Source: Gordionus sp. m RMFG-2023 (lineage: Eukaryota > Nematomorpha > Gordioida > Chordodea > Parachordodidae). From it: DNA of 64,000 bases. Made by a program: the position numbers and the translations under genes. The stretch covers positions 35,193,561 to 35,257,560 of the forward strand of contig NC_088775.1 of the NCBI RefSeq assembly GCF_954871325.1, given 5' to 3'. The notes under the pieces were generated by a model. That model saw only the letters and a program-made list of their open reading frames with translations, was not told the origin of the DNA and searched no databases. Positions 52,691 to 64,000 of the stretch are shown in pieces. Position 1 is the stretch's first letter; each line of letters starts with the position of its first letter.

Positions 52691-54870
52691 CAGGGAAAAG
52701 GCTAACATTTTAAAAGTAATTTTGAATATATTTATATCATTGAACTCAGAATTTAATTCTCTAACCAAAACCTCTTAGATGTATTTTATTACGTTTCCGG
52801 TTCACGAAAAAAATTTTTTGTCGCGAAAGACATTTATATGGGAAAGGCTAACATTTTAAAAGTAATTTTGAATATATTTATATCATTGAACTCAGAATTT
52901 AATTCTCTATCCAAAACCGCTTAGATGTATTTTTAATTTCCGGTTCACAAAATAAATATTTTGTCGCGAACGACATTTATAGGGGAAAGGCTAACATTTT
53001 TAAAGTAATTTTGAATATATTTATATCATTGAACTCAGAATTTAAATCTCTATCCAAAAGCGCTTAGATGAATTTTTTACGTTTCCGGTTCACAAAATAA
53101 ATCTTTTGTCGCGAAAGACATTTATAGGGAAAAGGCTAACATTTTAAAAGTAATTTTGAATATATTTATATCATTGAACTCAGAATTTAATTCTCTAACC
53201 AAAACCGCTTAGATGTATTTTATTACGTTTCCGGTTCACAAAATAAATTTTTTGTCGCGAAAGACATTTATATGGGAAAGGCTAACATTTTAAAAGTAAT
53301 TTTGAATATATTTATATCATTGAACTCAGAATTTAATTCTCTATCCAAAACCGCTTAGATGTATTTTTAATTTCCGGTTCACAAAATAAATCTTGTGGCG
53401 AAAGACATTTATAGGGAAAAGCCTAACATTTTAAAAGTAATTTTGAATATATTTATATCATTGAACTCAGAATTTAATTCTCTATCCAAAACCGCTTAGA
53501 TGTATTTTTAATTTCCGGTTCACAAAATAAATATTTGGTCGCGAAAGACATTTACAGGGAAAAGGCTAACATTTTAAAAGTAATTTTGAATATATTTATA
53601 TCATTGAACTCAAAATTTAATTCTCTATCCAAAACCGCTTAGATGTATTTTTTTACGTTTCCGGTTCACAAAATAAATCTTTTGTCGCGAAAGACATTTA
53701 TAGGGGAAAGACTAACATTTTAAAAGTAATTTTGAATATATTTATATCTTTGAACTCAGAATTTAATTCTCTATCCAAAACCGCTTAGATGTATTTTTTT
53801 ACGTTTCCGGTTCACAAAATAAATCTTGTAGCGAAAGACATTTATAGGGAAAAGCCTAACATTTTAAAAGTAATTTTGAATATATTTATATCATTGAACT
53901 CAGAATTTAATTCTCTATCCAAAACCGCTTAGATGTATTTTTAATTGCCGGTTCACAAAATAAATATTTGGTCGCGAAAGACATTTACAGGGAAAAGGCT
54001 AACATTTTAAAAGTAATTTTGAATATATTTATATCATTGAACTCAGAATTTAATTCTCTATCCAAAACCGCTTAGATGTATTTTTTTACGTTTCCGGTTC
54101 ACAAAATAAATCTTTTGTCGCGAAAGACATTTATAGGGGAAAGACTAACATTTTAAAAGTAATTTTGAATATATTTATATCATTGAACTCAGAATTTAAA
54201 TCTCTATCCAAAACCGCTTAGATGTATTTTTTTACGTTTCCGGTTCACAAAATAAATCTTTTGTCGCGAAAGACATTTATAGGGAAAAGGCTAACATTTT
54301 AAAAGTAATTTTGAATATATTTATATCATTGAACTCAGAATTTAATTCTCTAACCAAAACCGCTTAGATGTATTTTATTACGTTTCCGGTTCACAAAATA
54401 AATTTTTTGTCGCGAAAGACATTTATATGGGAAAGGCTAACATTTTAAAAGTAATTTTGAATATATTTATATCATTGAACTCAGAATTTAATTCTCTATC
54501 CAAAACCGCTTAGATGTATTTTTAATTTCCGGTTCACAAAATAAATATTTTGTCGCGAAAGACATTTATAGGGGAAAGGCTAACATTTTAAAAGTAATTT
54601 TGAATATATTTATATCATTGAACTCAGAATTTAATTCTCTATCCAAAACCGCTTAGATGTATTTTTAATTTTCGGTTCACAAAATAAATATTTGGTCGCG
54701 AAAGACATTTACAGGGAAAAGGCTAACATTTTAAAAGTAATTTTGAATATATTTATATCATTGAACTCAGAATTTAATTCTCTATACAAAACCGCTTAGA
54801 TGTATTTTTTTACGTTTCCGGTTCACAAAATAAATCTTTTGTCGCGAAAGACATTTATAGGGGAAAGACT
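52300..54870 (+). repeat. Late subdomain with AAATCTC, CTAACC, CGAACGAC and TTTTTAAAG variants
   Basis: Four linked variants appear close together for the first time: TTTAAATCTC (about 52,325), CGAACGACATT (about 52,394), ACATTTTTAAAGTAAT (about 52,431) and CTCTAACCAAAA (about 52,763). They alternate with 433-bp-type monomers such as CTTGTGGCG and TTTGGTCGCG, so this subdomain arose by mixing trimers with a further derived set. Confidence 0.75.
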
Positions 54871-57800
54871 AACATTTTAAAAGTAATTTTGAATATATTT
54901 ATATCATTGAACTCAGAATTTAAATCTCTATCCAAAACCGCTTAGATGTATGTTTTTACGTTTCCGGTTCACAAAATAAATCTTTTGTCGCGAACGACAT
55001 TTATAGAGGAAAGGCTAACATTTTTAAAGTAATTTTGAATATATTTATATCATTGAACTCAGAATTTAATTCTCTATCCAAAACCGCTTAGATGTATTTT
55101 TAATTTCCGGTTCACAAAATAAATATTTGGTCGCGAAAGACATTTACAGGGAAAAGGCTAACATTTTAAAAGTAATTTTGAATATATTTATATCATTGAA
55201 CTCAGAATTTAATTCTCTATACAAAACCGCTTAGATGTATTTTTAATTTCCGGTTCACAAAATAAATATTTGGTCGCGAAAGACATTTACAGGGAAAAGG
55301 CTAACATTTTAAAAGTAATTTTGAATATATTTATATCATTGAACTCAGAATTTAATTCTCTAACCAAAACCGCTTAGATGTATTTTATTACGTTTCCGGT
55401 TCACAAAATAAATTTTTTATCGCGAAAGACATTTATATGGGAAAGGCTAACATTTTAAAAGTAATTTTGAATATATTTATATCATTGAACTCAGAATTTA
55501 ATTCTCTATCCAAAACCGCTTAGATGTATTTTTAATTTCCGTCACAAAATAAATATTTTGTCGCGAACGACATTTATAGGGGAAAGGCTAACATTTTTAA
55601 AGTAATTTTGAATATATTTATATCATTGAACTCAGAATTTAAATCTCTATCCAAAACCGCTTAGATGAATTTTTTACGTTTCCGGTTCACAAAATAAATC
55701 TTTTGTCGCGAAAGACATTTATAGGGAAAAGGCTAACATTTTAAAAGTAATTTTGAATATATTTATATCATTGAACTCAGAATTTAATTCTCTAACCAAA
55801 ACCGCTTAGATGTATTTTATTACGTTTCCGGTTCACAAAATAAATTTTTTGTCGCGAAAGACATTTATATGGGAAAGGCTAACATTTTAAAAGTAATTTT
55901 GAATATATTTATATCATTGAACTCAGAATTTAATTCTCTATCCAAAACCGCTTAGATGTATTTTTAATTTCCGGTTCACAAAATAAATCTTTTGGCGAAA
56001 GACATTTATAGGGAAAAGCCTAACATTTTAAAAGTAATTTTGAATATATTTATATCATTGAACTCAGAATTTAATTCTCTATCCAAAACCGCTTAGATGT
56101 ATTTTTAATTTCCGGTTCACAAAATAAATATTTGGTCGCGAAAGACATTTACAGGGAAAAGGCTAACATTTTAAAAGTAATTTTGAATATATTTATATCA
56201 TTGAACTCAGAATTTAATTCTCTAACCAAAACCGCTTAGATGTATTTTATTACGTTTCCGGTTCACAAAATAAATTTTTTGTCGCGAAAGACATTTATAT
56301 GGGAAAGGCTAACATTTTAAAAGTAATTTTGAATATATTTATATCCTTGAACTCAGAATTTAATTCTCTATCCAAAACCGCTTAGATGTATTTTTAATTT
56401 CCGGTTCACAAAATAAATATTTTGTCGCGAACGACATTTATAGGGGAAAGGCTAACATTTTTAAAGTAATTTTGAATATATTTATATCATTGAACTCAGA
56501 ATTTAATTCTCTATCCAAAACCGCTTAGATGTATTTTTTTACGTTTCCGGTTCACAAAATAAATCTTTTGTCGCGAAAGACATTTATAGGGGAAAGACTA
56601 ACATTTTAAAAGTAATTTTGAATATATTTATATCATTGAACTCAGAATTTAAATCTCTATCCAAAACCGCTTAGATGTATTTTTTTACGTTTCCGGTTCA
56701 CAAAATAAATCTTTTGTCGCGAAAGACATTTATAGGGAAAAGGCTAACATTTTAAAAGTAATTTTGAATATATTTATATCATTGAACTCAGAATTTAATT
56801 CTCTAACCAAAACCGCTTAGATGTATTTTATTACGTTTCCGGTTCACAAAATAAATTTTTTGTCGCGAAAGACATTTATATGGGAAAGGCTAACATTTTA
56901 AAAGTAATTTTGAATATATTTATATCATTGAACTCAGAATTTAATTCTCTATCCAAAACCGCTTAGATGTATTTTTAATTTCCGGTTCACAAAATAAATA
57001 TTTTGTCGCGAAAGACATTTATAGGGGAAAGGCTAACATTTTAAAAGTAATTTTGAATATATTTATATCATTGAACTCAGAATTTAAATCTCTATCCAAA
57101 ACCGCTTAGATGTATTTTTTTACGTTTCCGGTTCACAAAATAAATCTTTTGTCGCGAACGACATTTATAGAGGAAAGGCTAACATTTTTAAAGTAATTTT
57201 GAATATATTTATATCATTGAACTCAGAATTTAATTCTCTATCCAAAACCGCTTAGATGTATTTTTAATTTCCGGTTCACAAAATAAATATTTGGTCGCGA
57301 AAGACATTTACAGGGAAAAGGCTAACATTTTAAAAGTAATTTTGAATATATTTATATCATTGAACTCAGAATTTAATTCTCTATACAAAACCGCTTAGAT
57401 GTATTTTTAATTTCCGGTTCACAAAATAAATATTTGGTCGCGAAAGACATTTACAGGGAAAAGGCTAACATTTTAAAAGTAATTTTGAATATATTTATAT
57501 CATTGAACTCAGAATTTAATTCTCTAACCAAAACCGCTTAGATGTATTTTATTACGTTTCCGGTTCACAAAATAAATTTTTTATCGCGAAAGACATTTAT
57601 ATGGGAAAGGCTAACATTTTAAAAGTAATTTTGAATATATTTATATCATTGAACTCAGAATTTAATTCTCTATCCAAAACCGCTTAGATGTATTTTTAAT
57701 TTCCGTCACAAAATAAATATTTTGTCGCGAACGACATTTATAGGGGAAAGGCTAACATTTTTAAAGTAATTTTGAATATATTTATATCATTGAACTCAGA

Positions 57801-58694
57801 ATTTAAATCTCTATCCAAAACCGCTTAGATGAATTTTTTACGTTTCCGGTTCACAAAATAAATCTTTTGTCGCGAAAGACATTTATAGGGAAAAGGCTAA
57901 CATTTTAAAAGTAATTTTGAATATATTTATATCATTGAACTCAGAATTTAATTCTCTAACCAAAACCGCTTAGATGTATTTTATTACGTTTCCGGTTCAC
58001 AAAATAAATTTTTTGTCGCGAAAGACATTTATATGGGAAAGGCTAACATTTTAAAAGTAATTTTGAATATATTTATATCATTGAACTCAGAATTTAATTC
58101 TCTATCCAAAACCGCTTAGATGTATTTTTAATTTCCGGTTCACAAAATAAATCTTTTGGCGAAAGACATTTATAGGGAAAAGCCTAACATTTTAAAAGTA
58201 ATTTTGAATATATTTATATCATTGAACTCAGAATTTAATTCTCTATCCAAAACCGCTTAGATGTATTTTTAATTTCCGGTTCACAAAATAAATATTTGGT
58301 CGCGAAAGACATTTACAGGGAAAAGGCTAACATTTTAAAAGTAATTTTGAATATATTTATATCATTGAACTCAGAATTTAATTCTCTAACCAAAACCGCT
58401 TAGATGTATTTTATTACGTTTCCGGTTCACAAAATAAATTTTTTGTCGCGAAAGACATTTATATGGGAAAGGCTAACATTTTAAAAGTAATTTTGAATAT
58501 ATTTATATCCTTGAACTCAGAATTTAATTCTCTATCCAAAACCGCTTAGATGTATTTTTAATTTCCGGTTCACAAAATAAATATTTTGTCGCGAACGACA
58601 TTTATAGGGGAAAGGCTAACATTTTTAAAGTAATTTTGAATATATTTATATCATTGAACTCAGAATTTAATTCTCTATCCAAAACCGCTTAGAT
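54870..58694 (+). repeat. Segment repeated at 2,164-bp offset (15 monomers)
   Basis: About 54,870-56,530 matches about 57,034-58,694 at offset 2,164. Fixed points are CGAACGAC at 54,991 and 57,155, TTTTTTATCGCG (55,421 and 57,585) and TTTCCGTCACAAAA, a shortened GGTTCAC (about 55,538 and 57,702). The roughly 500 bp between the copies (56,531-57,033) is made of other late-subdomain monomers. Confidence 0.85.
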
Positions 58695-61600
58695 GTATTT
58701 TTAATTTCCGGTTCACAAAATAAATATTTGGTCGCGAAAGACATTTACAGGGAAAAGGCTAACATTTTAAAAGTAATTTTGAATATATTTATATCATTGA
58801 ACTCAGAATTTAATTCTCTATACAAAACCGCTTAGATGTATTTTTTTACGTTTCCGGTTCACAAAATAAATCTTTTGTCGCGAAAGACATTTATAGGGGA
58901 AAGACTAACATTTTAAAAGTAATTTTGAATATATTTATATCTTTGAACTCAGAATTTAATTCTCTATCAAAAACCGCTTAGATGTATTTTTTTACGTTTC
59001 CGGTTCACAAAATAAATCTTGTGGCGAAAGACTTTTATAGGGAAAAGCCTAACATTTTAAAAGTAATTTTGAATATATTTATATCATTGAACTCAGAATT
59101 TAATTCTCTATCCAAAACCGCTTAGATGTATTTTATTACGTTTCCGGTTCACAAAATAAATTTTTTGTCGCGAAAGACATTTATATGGGAAAGGCTAACA
59201 TTTTAAAAGTAATTTTGAATATATTTATATCTTTGAACTCAGAATTTAATTCTCTATCCAAAACCGCTTAGATGTATTTTTAATTTCCGGTTCACAAAAT
59301 AAATATTTTGTCGCGAAAGACATTTATAGGGGAAAGGCTAACATTTTAGTAATTTTGAATATATTTATATCATTGAACTCAGAATTTAATTCTCTATCCA
59401 AAACCGCTAAGATGTATTTTTAATTTCCGGTTCACAAAATAAATATTTGGTCGCGAAAGACATTTACAAGGAAAAGGCTAACATTTTAAAAGTAATTTTG
59501 AATATATTTATATCATTGAACTCAGAATTTAATTCTCTATCCAAAACCGCTTAGATGTATTTTTTTACGTTTCCGGTTCACAAAATAAATCTTTTGTCGC
59601 GAAAGACATTTATAGGGGAAAGACTAACATTTTAAAAGTAATTTTGAATATATTTATATCTTTGAACTCAGAATTTAATTCTCTATCCAAAACCGCTTAG
59701 ATGTATTTTTTTACGTTTCCGGTTCACAAAATAAATCTTGTGGCGAAAGACATTTATAGGGAAAAGCCTAACATTTTAAAAGTAATTTTGAATATATTTA
59801 TATCATTGACCTCAGAATTTAATTCTCTATCCAAAACCGCTTAGATGTATTTTTAATTTCCGGTTCACAAAATAAATATTTGGTCGCGAAAGACATTTAC
59901 AGGGAAAAGGCTAACATTTTAAAAGTAATTTTGAATATATTTATATCATTGAACTCAGAATTTAATTCTCTATCCAAAACCGCTTAGATGTATTTTTTTA
60001 CGTTTCCGGTTCACAAAATAAATCTTTTGTCGCGAAAGACATTTATAGGGGAAAGACTAACATTTTAAAAGTAATTTTGAATATATTTATATCATTGAAC
60101 TCAGAATTTAAATCTCTATCCAAAACCGCTTAGATGTATTTTTTTACGTTTCCGGTTCACAAAATAAATATTTGGTCGCGAAAGACATTTACAGGGAAAA
60201 GGCTAACATTTTAAAAGTAATTTTGAATATATTTATATCATTGAACTCAGAATTTAATTCTCTAACCAAAACCGCTTAGATGTATTTTATTACGTTTCCG
60301 GTTCACAAAATAAATTTTTTGTCGCGAAAGACATTTATATGGGAAAGGCTAACATTTTAAAAGTAATTTTGAATATATTTATATCCTTGAACTCAGAATT
60401 TAATTCTCTATCCAAAACCGCTTAGATGTATTTTTAATTTCCGGTTCACAAAATAAATATTTTGTCGCGAACGACATTTATAGGGGAAAGGCTAACATTT
60501 TTAAAGTAATTTTGAATATATTTATATCATTGAACTCAGAATTTAATTCTCTATCCAAAACCGCTTAGATGTATTTTTAATTTCCGGTTCACAAAATAAA
60601 TATTTGGTCGCGAAAGACATTTACAGGGAAAAGGCTAACATTTTAAAAGTAATTTTGAATATATTTATATCATTGAACTCAGAATTTAATTCTCTATACA
60701 AAACCGCTTAGATGTATTTTTTTACGTTTCCGGTTCACAAAATAAATCTTTTGTCGCGAAAGACATTTATATGGGAAAGACTAACATTTTAAAAGTAATT
60801 TTGAATATATTTATATCTTTGAACTCAGAATTTAATTCTCTATCAAAAACCGCTTAGATGTATTTTTTTACGTTTCCGGTTCACAAAATAAATCTTGTGG
60901 CGAAAGACTTTTATAGGGAAAAGCCTAACATTTTAAAAGTAATTTTGAATATATTTATATCATTGAACTCAGAATTTAATTCTCTATCCAAAACCGCTTA
61001 GATGTATTTTATTACGTTTCCGGTTCACAAAATAAATTTTTTGTCGCGAAAGACATTTATATGGGAAAGGCTAACATTTTAAAAGTAATTTTGTATATAT
61101 TTATATCTTTGAACTCAGAATTTAATTCTCTATCCAAAACCGCTTAGATGTATTTTTAATTTCCGGTTCACAAAATAAATATTTTGTCGCGAAAGACATT
61201 TATAGGGGAAAGGCTAACATTTTAGTAATTTTGAATATATTTATATCATTGAACTCAGAATTTAATTCTCTATCCAAAACCGCTAAGATGTATTTTTAAT
61301 TTGCGGTTCACAAAATAAATATTTGGTCGCGAAAGACATTTACAGGGAAAAGGCTAACATTTTAAAAGTAATTTTGAATATATTTATATCATTGAACTCA
61401 GAATTTAATTCTCTATCCAAAACCGCTTAGATGTATTTTTTTACGTTTCCGGTTCACAAAATAAATCTTTTGTCGCGAAAGACATTTATAGGGGAAAGAC
61501 TAACATTTTAAAAGTAATTTTGAATATATTTATATCTTTGAACTCAGAATTTAATTCTCTATCCAAAACCGCTTAGATGTATTTTTTTACGTTTCCGGTT

Positions 61601-62030
61601 CACAAAATAAATCTTGTGGCGAAAGACATTTATAGGGAAAAGCCTAACATTTTAAAAGTAATTTTGAATATATTTATATCATTGAACTCAGAATTTAATT
61701 CTCTATCCAAAACCGCTTAGATGTATTTTTAATTGCCGGTTCACAAAATAAATATTTGGTCGCGAAAGACATTTACAGGGAAAAGGCTAACATTTTAAAA
61801 GTAATTTTGAATATATTTATATCATTGAACTCAGAATTTAATTCTCTATCCAAAACCGCTTAGATGTATTTTTTTACGTTTCCGGTTCACAAAATAAATC
61901 TTTTGTCGCGAAAGACATTTATAGGGGAAAGACTAACATTTTAAAAGTAATTTTGAATATATTTATATCATTGAACTCAGAATTTAAATCTCTATCCAAA
62001 ACCGCTTAGATGTATTTTTTTACGTTTCCG
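58283..62030 (+). repeat. Tandem duplication, 1,876-bp period (13 monomers)
   Basis: About 58,283-60,154 matches 60,159-62,030 at offset 1,876. Markers are CTATCAAAAACCG (58,965 and 60,841) and a 3-bp deletion ACATTTTAGTAAT (59,341 and 61,217). Single differences include GTATATATTT near 61,093, TTTGCGG near 61,302 and TTGACCTC near 59,809. The first copy overlaps the end of the 2,164-bp repeat. Confidence 0.88.
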
Positions 62031-64000
62031 GTTCACAAAATAAATTATTTGTCGCGAAAGACATTTATAGGGAAAAGGCTAACATTTTAAAAGTAATTTT
62101 GAATATATTTATATCATTGAACTCAGAATTTAATTCTCTAACCAAAACCGCTTAGATGTATTTTATTACGTTTCCGGTTCACAAAATAAATTTTTTGTCG
62201 CGAAAGACATTTATATGGGAAAGGCTAACATTTTAAAAGTAATTTTGAATATATTTATATCATTGAACTCAGAATTTAATTCTCTATCCAAAACCGCTTA
62301 GATGTATTTTTAATTTCCGGTTCACAAAATAAATATTTTGTCGCGAAAGACATTTATAGGGGAAAGGCTAACATTTTAAAAGTAATTTTGAATATATTTA
62401 TATCATTGAACTCAGAATTTAATTCTCTATCCAAAACCGCTTAGATGTATTTTTAATTTTCGGTTCACAAAATAAATATTTGGTCGCGAAAGACATTTAC
62501 AGGGAAAAGGCTAACATTTTAAAAGTAATTTTGAATATATTTATATCATTGAACTCAGAATTTAATTCTCTATACAAAACCGCTTAGATGTATTTTTTTA
62601 CGTTTCCGGTTCACAAAATAAATCTTTTGTCGCGAAAGACATTTATAGGGGAAAGACTAACATTTTAAAAGTAATTTTGAATATATTTATATCTTTGAAC
62701 TCAGAATTTAATTCTCTATCCAAAACCGCTTAGATATATTTTTTTACGTTTCCGGTTCACAAAATAATTCTTGTGGCGAAAGACTTTTATAGGGAAAAGC
62801 CTAACATTTTAAAAGTAATTTTGAATATATTTATATCATTGAACTCAGAATTTAATTCTCTATCCAAAACCGCTTAGATGTATTTTATTACGTTTCCGGT
62901 TCACAAAATAAATTTTTTGTCGCGAAAGACATTTATATGGGAAAGGCTAACATTTTAAAAGTAATTTTGAATATATTTATATCTTTGAACTCAGAATTTA
63001 ATTCTCTATCCAAAACCGCTTAGATGTATTTTTAATTTCCGGTTCACAAAATAAATATTTGGTCGCGAAAGACATTTACAGGGAAAAGGCTAACATTTTA
63101 AAAGTAATTTTGAATATATTTATATCATTGAACTCAGAATTTAATTCTCTATCCAAAACCGCTTAGATGTATTTTTTTACGTTTCCTGTTCACAAAATAA
63201 ATCTTTTGTCGCGAAAGACATTTATAGGGGAAAGACTAACATTTTAAAAGTAATTTTGAATATATTTATATCTTTGAACTCAGAATTTAATTCTCTATCC
63301 AAAACCGCTTAGATGTATTTTTTTACGTTTCCGGTTCACAAAATAAATCTTGTGGCGAAAGACATTTATAGGGAAAAGCCTAACATTTTAAAAGTAATTT
63401 TGAATATATTTATATCATTGAACTCAGAATTTAATTCTCTATCCAAAACCGCTTAGATGTATTTTTAATTTCCGGTTCACAAAATAAATATTTGGTCGCG
63501 AAAGACATTTACAGGGAAAAGGCTAACATTTTAAAAGTAATTTTGAATATATTTATATCATTGAACTCAGAATTTAATTCTCTATCCAAAACCGCTTAGA
63601 TGTATTTTTTTACGTTTCCGGTTCACAAAATAAATCTTTTGTCGCGAAAGACATTTATAGGGGAAAGACTAACATTTTAAAAGTAATTTTGAATATATTT
63701 ATATCATTGAACTCAGAATTTAAATCTCTATCCAAAACCGCTTAGATGTATTTTTTTACGTTTCCGGTTCACAAAATAAATCTTTTGTCGCGAAAGACAT
63801 TTATAGGGAAAAGGCTAACATTTTAAAAGTAATTTTGAATATATTTATATCATTGAACTCAGAATTTAATTCTCTAACCAAAACCGCTATGATGTATTTT
63901 ATTACGTTTCCGGTTCACAAAATAAATTTTTTGTCGCGAAAGACATTTATATGGGAAAGGCTAACATTTTAAAAGTAATTTTGAATATATTTATATCATT
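62031..64000 (+). repeat. Right-edge part of the derived domain
   Basis: The order resumes that seen from about 54,240: CTAACC monomer, 143-bp monomers, then AATTTTCGG with TTTGGTCGCG (62,461 matches 54,673, offset 7,788). It then goes back to 433-bp trimers with GACTAAC, CTTGTGGCG and ACAGGG. The array is still running at the last base, so the true right boundary is outside the window. Confidence 0.8.

Larger units (their letters stand above)
1..64000 (+). repeat. Satellite DNA array, ~146-bp monomer, about 440 head-to-tail copies
   Basis: Every part of the window reads as the same monomer in the same orientation. It can be recognised by GGCTAACATTTTAAAAG near its start, then GAACTCAGAATTTAATTC, then CGCTTAGATGTA, then GGTTCACAAAATAAA, and finally GTCGCGAAAGACATTTAT. 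Copies are usually 143-147 bp apart and there is no spacer between them. I saw no reversed copy, no inserted element and no stretch of unrelated DNA, and both window ends fall inside the array. Satellites of this size and base composition are typical of centromeric or pericentromeric heterochromatin; assigning this one to a chromosome region is inference. All frames in the copies I translated have stops in each monomer. Most length classes are not multiples of three, so frame shifts from copy to copy and no long reading frame is expected. I do not recognise the family name. Confidence 0.98.
42423..64000 (+). repeat. Block C: third block head, then a derived satellite domain
   Basis: From 42,423 the markers repeat those from position 1 (offset 42,422): TATCACTGAAC, CCAATACCG, ATAACG, then the ACGTTGTCGG/AAATAAAATTTTTG and CCTTTCCGG monomers. 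Later anchors include GGCTTAC with TTATCTATCC (1,085 matches 44,821) and the CAAAAACGC and GGCTAAGATTTT monomers at 46.5-46.8 kb (matching 2.4-2.6 kb). Expansions and new variants are interspersed from about 45.3 kb and dominate after 47 kb. The block runs off the right edge of the window. Confidence 0.85.

Noticed and set aside
1-64000. CRISPR-like array (regular repeats with spacers)
   Set aside because: There is no alternation of conserved repeat and unrelated spacer. The whole 143-147 bp unit is repeated, and it is too long and too A+T-rich for CRISPR.
1-64000. Short open reading frames within monomers, for example reverse-strand ATGTCTTTCGCGACA
   Set aside because: The reverse-strand frame stops after about 14 codons in 146-bp monomers and about 25 in 143-bp ones. 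Monomer lengths that are mostly not multiples of three move it to another frame in the next copy. Nothing resembles a protein.
1-64000. LTR, LINE, SINE or DNA transposon insertion
   Set aside because: I saw no break in monomer periodicity, no target-site duplication, no poly-A tail and no terminal repeat. The only length outliers are the 24-bp-deleted and slightly shortened monomers.
1-64000. Identification as a named beetle or other insect satellite of about 142-146 bp
   Set aside because: Length and A+T content are similar to several known insect satellites, but I cannot recall a matching consensus, so I give no species or family name. A search of satellite databases with the 146-bp monomer would decide.

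Overview
The whole 64 kb window is one uninterrupted, head-to-tail array of a single A+T-rich satellite monomer of about 146 bp (common length classes about 143-147 bp, roughly 440 copies). The reference copy I counted has 39 G+C in 146 bases, so about 73% A+T. I found no protein-coding gene, RNA gene, transposon, CRISPR array or unique sequence. Both window edges lie inside the array. This fits pericentromeric, centromeric or other constitutive heterochromatin of a eukaryote, most plausibly an animal such as an insect. That placement is inference from array size and composition; I cannot identify the species or match the monomer to a named satellite from memory.

Monomers differ by a small set of recurrent markers, and these let the array be read as a history. 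Length classes: a T-run followed by ACGTTTCCGG (146 bp), a TTTTTAATTTCCGG form 3 bp shorter (143 bp), a TATATTATATC form 1 bp shorter, and a CTTGTGGCG form 2 bp shorter. Other markers are AGAGG for CCGC next to TTAGATG, GGTTACC for GGTTCAC, GCAATT for GTAATT, and a monomer with 24 bp missing. Two features are almost invariant: a 13-bp dyad AGAATT-T-AATTCT and the box GTCGCGAAAGAC.

Layout. Block A (1 to about 11,377) begins with a distinctive head, contains a 1,440-bp tandem duplication of 10 monomers, and ends with two 24-bp-deleted monomers. Block B (11,378 to about 27,541) restarts with the same head, nearly identical to A over 2.8 kb. It carries its own large tandem duplications (2,746 bp and 2,020 bp) and ends with the same deleted monomer. 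Block B-prime (about 27,542-42,275) lacks the head. It is built from nested 1,594-, 2,896-, 1,157/1,594- and 1,296-bp units and ends with the deleted monomer again. Block C (about 42,423 to the end) restarts with the head. There a dimer is amplified to five exact 292-bp periods, and C then passes into a derived domain from about 45.3 kb. That domain is dominated by a 433-bp three-monomer higher-order repeat (47-52.5 kb) and then by further variants in 2,164- and 1,876-bp units.

No genes act together here. The apparent process is repeated unequal exchange or gene conversion in units of whole monomers (2, 3, 8, 9, 10, 11, 13, 14, 15, 19 and 20), which produces local higher-order repeats and homogenisation. 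The main caveat is that near-identical multi-kilobase duplications of this kind are also what mis-assembly can produce, so copy numbers need long-read confirmation.
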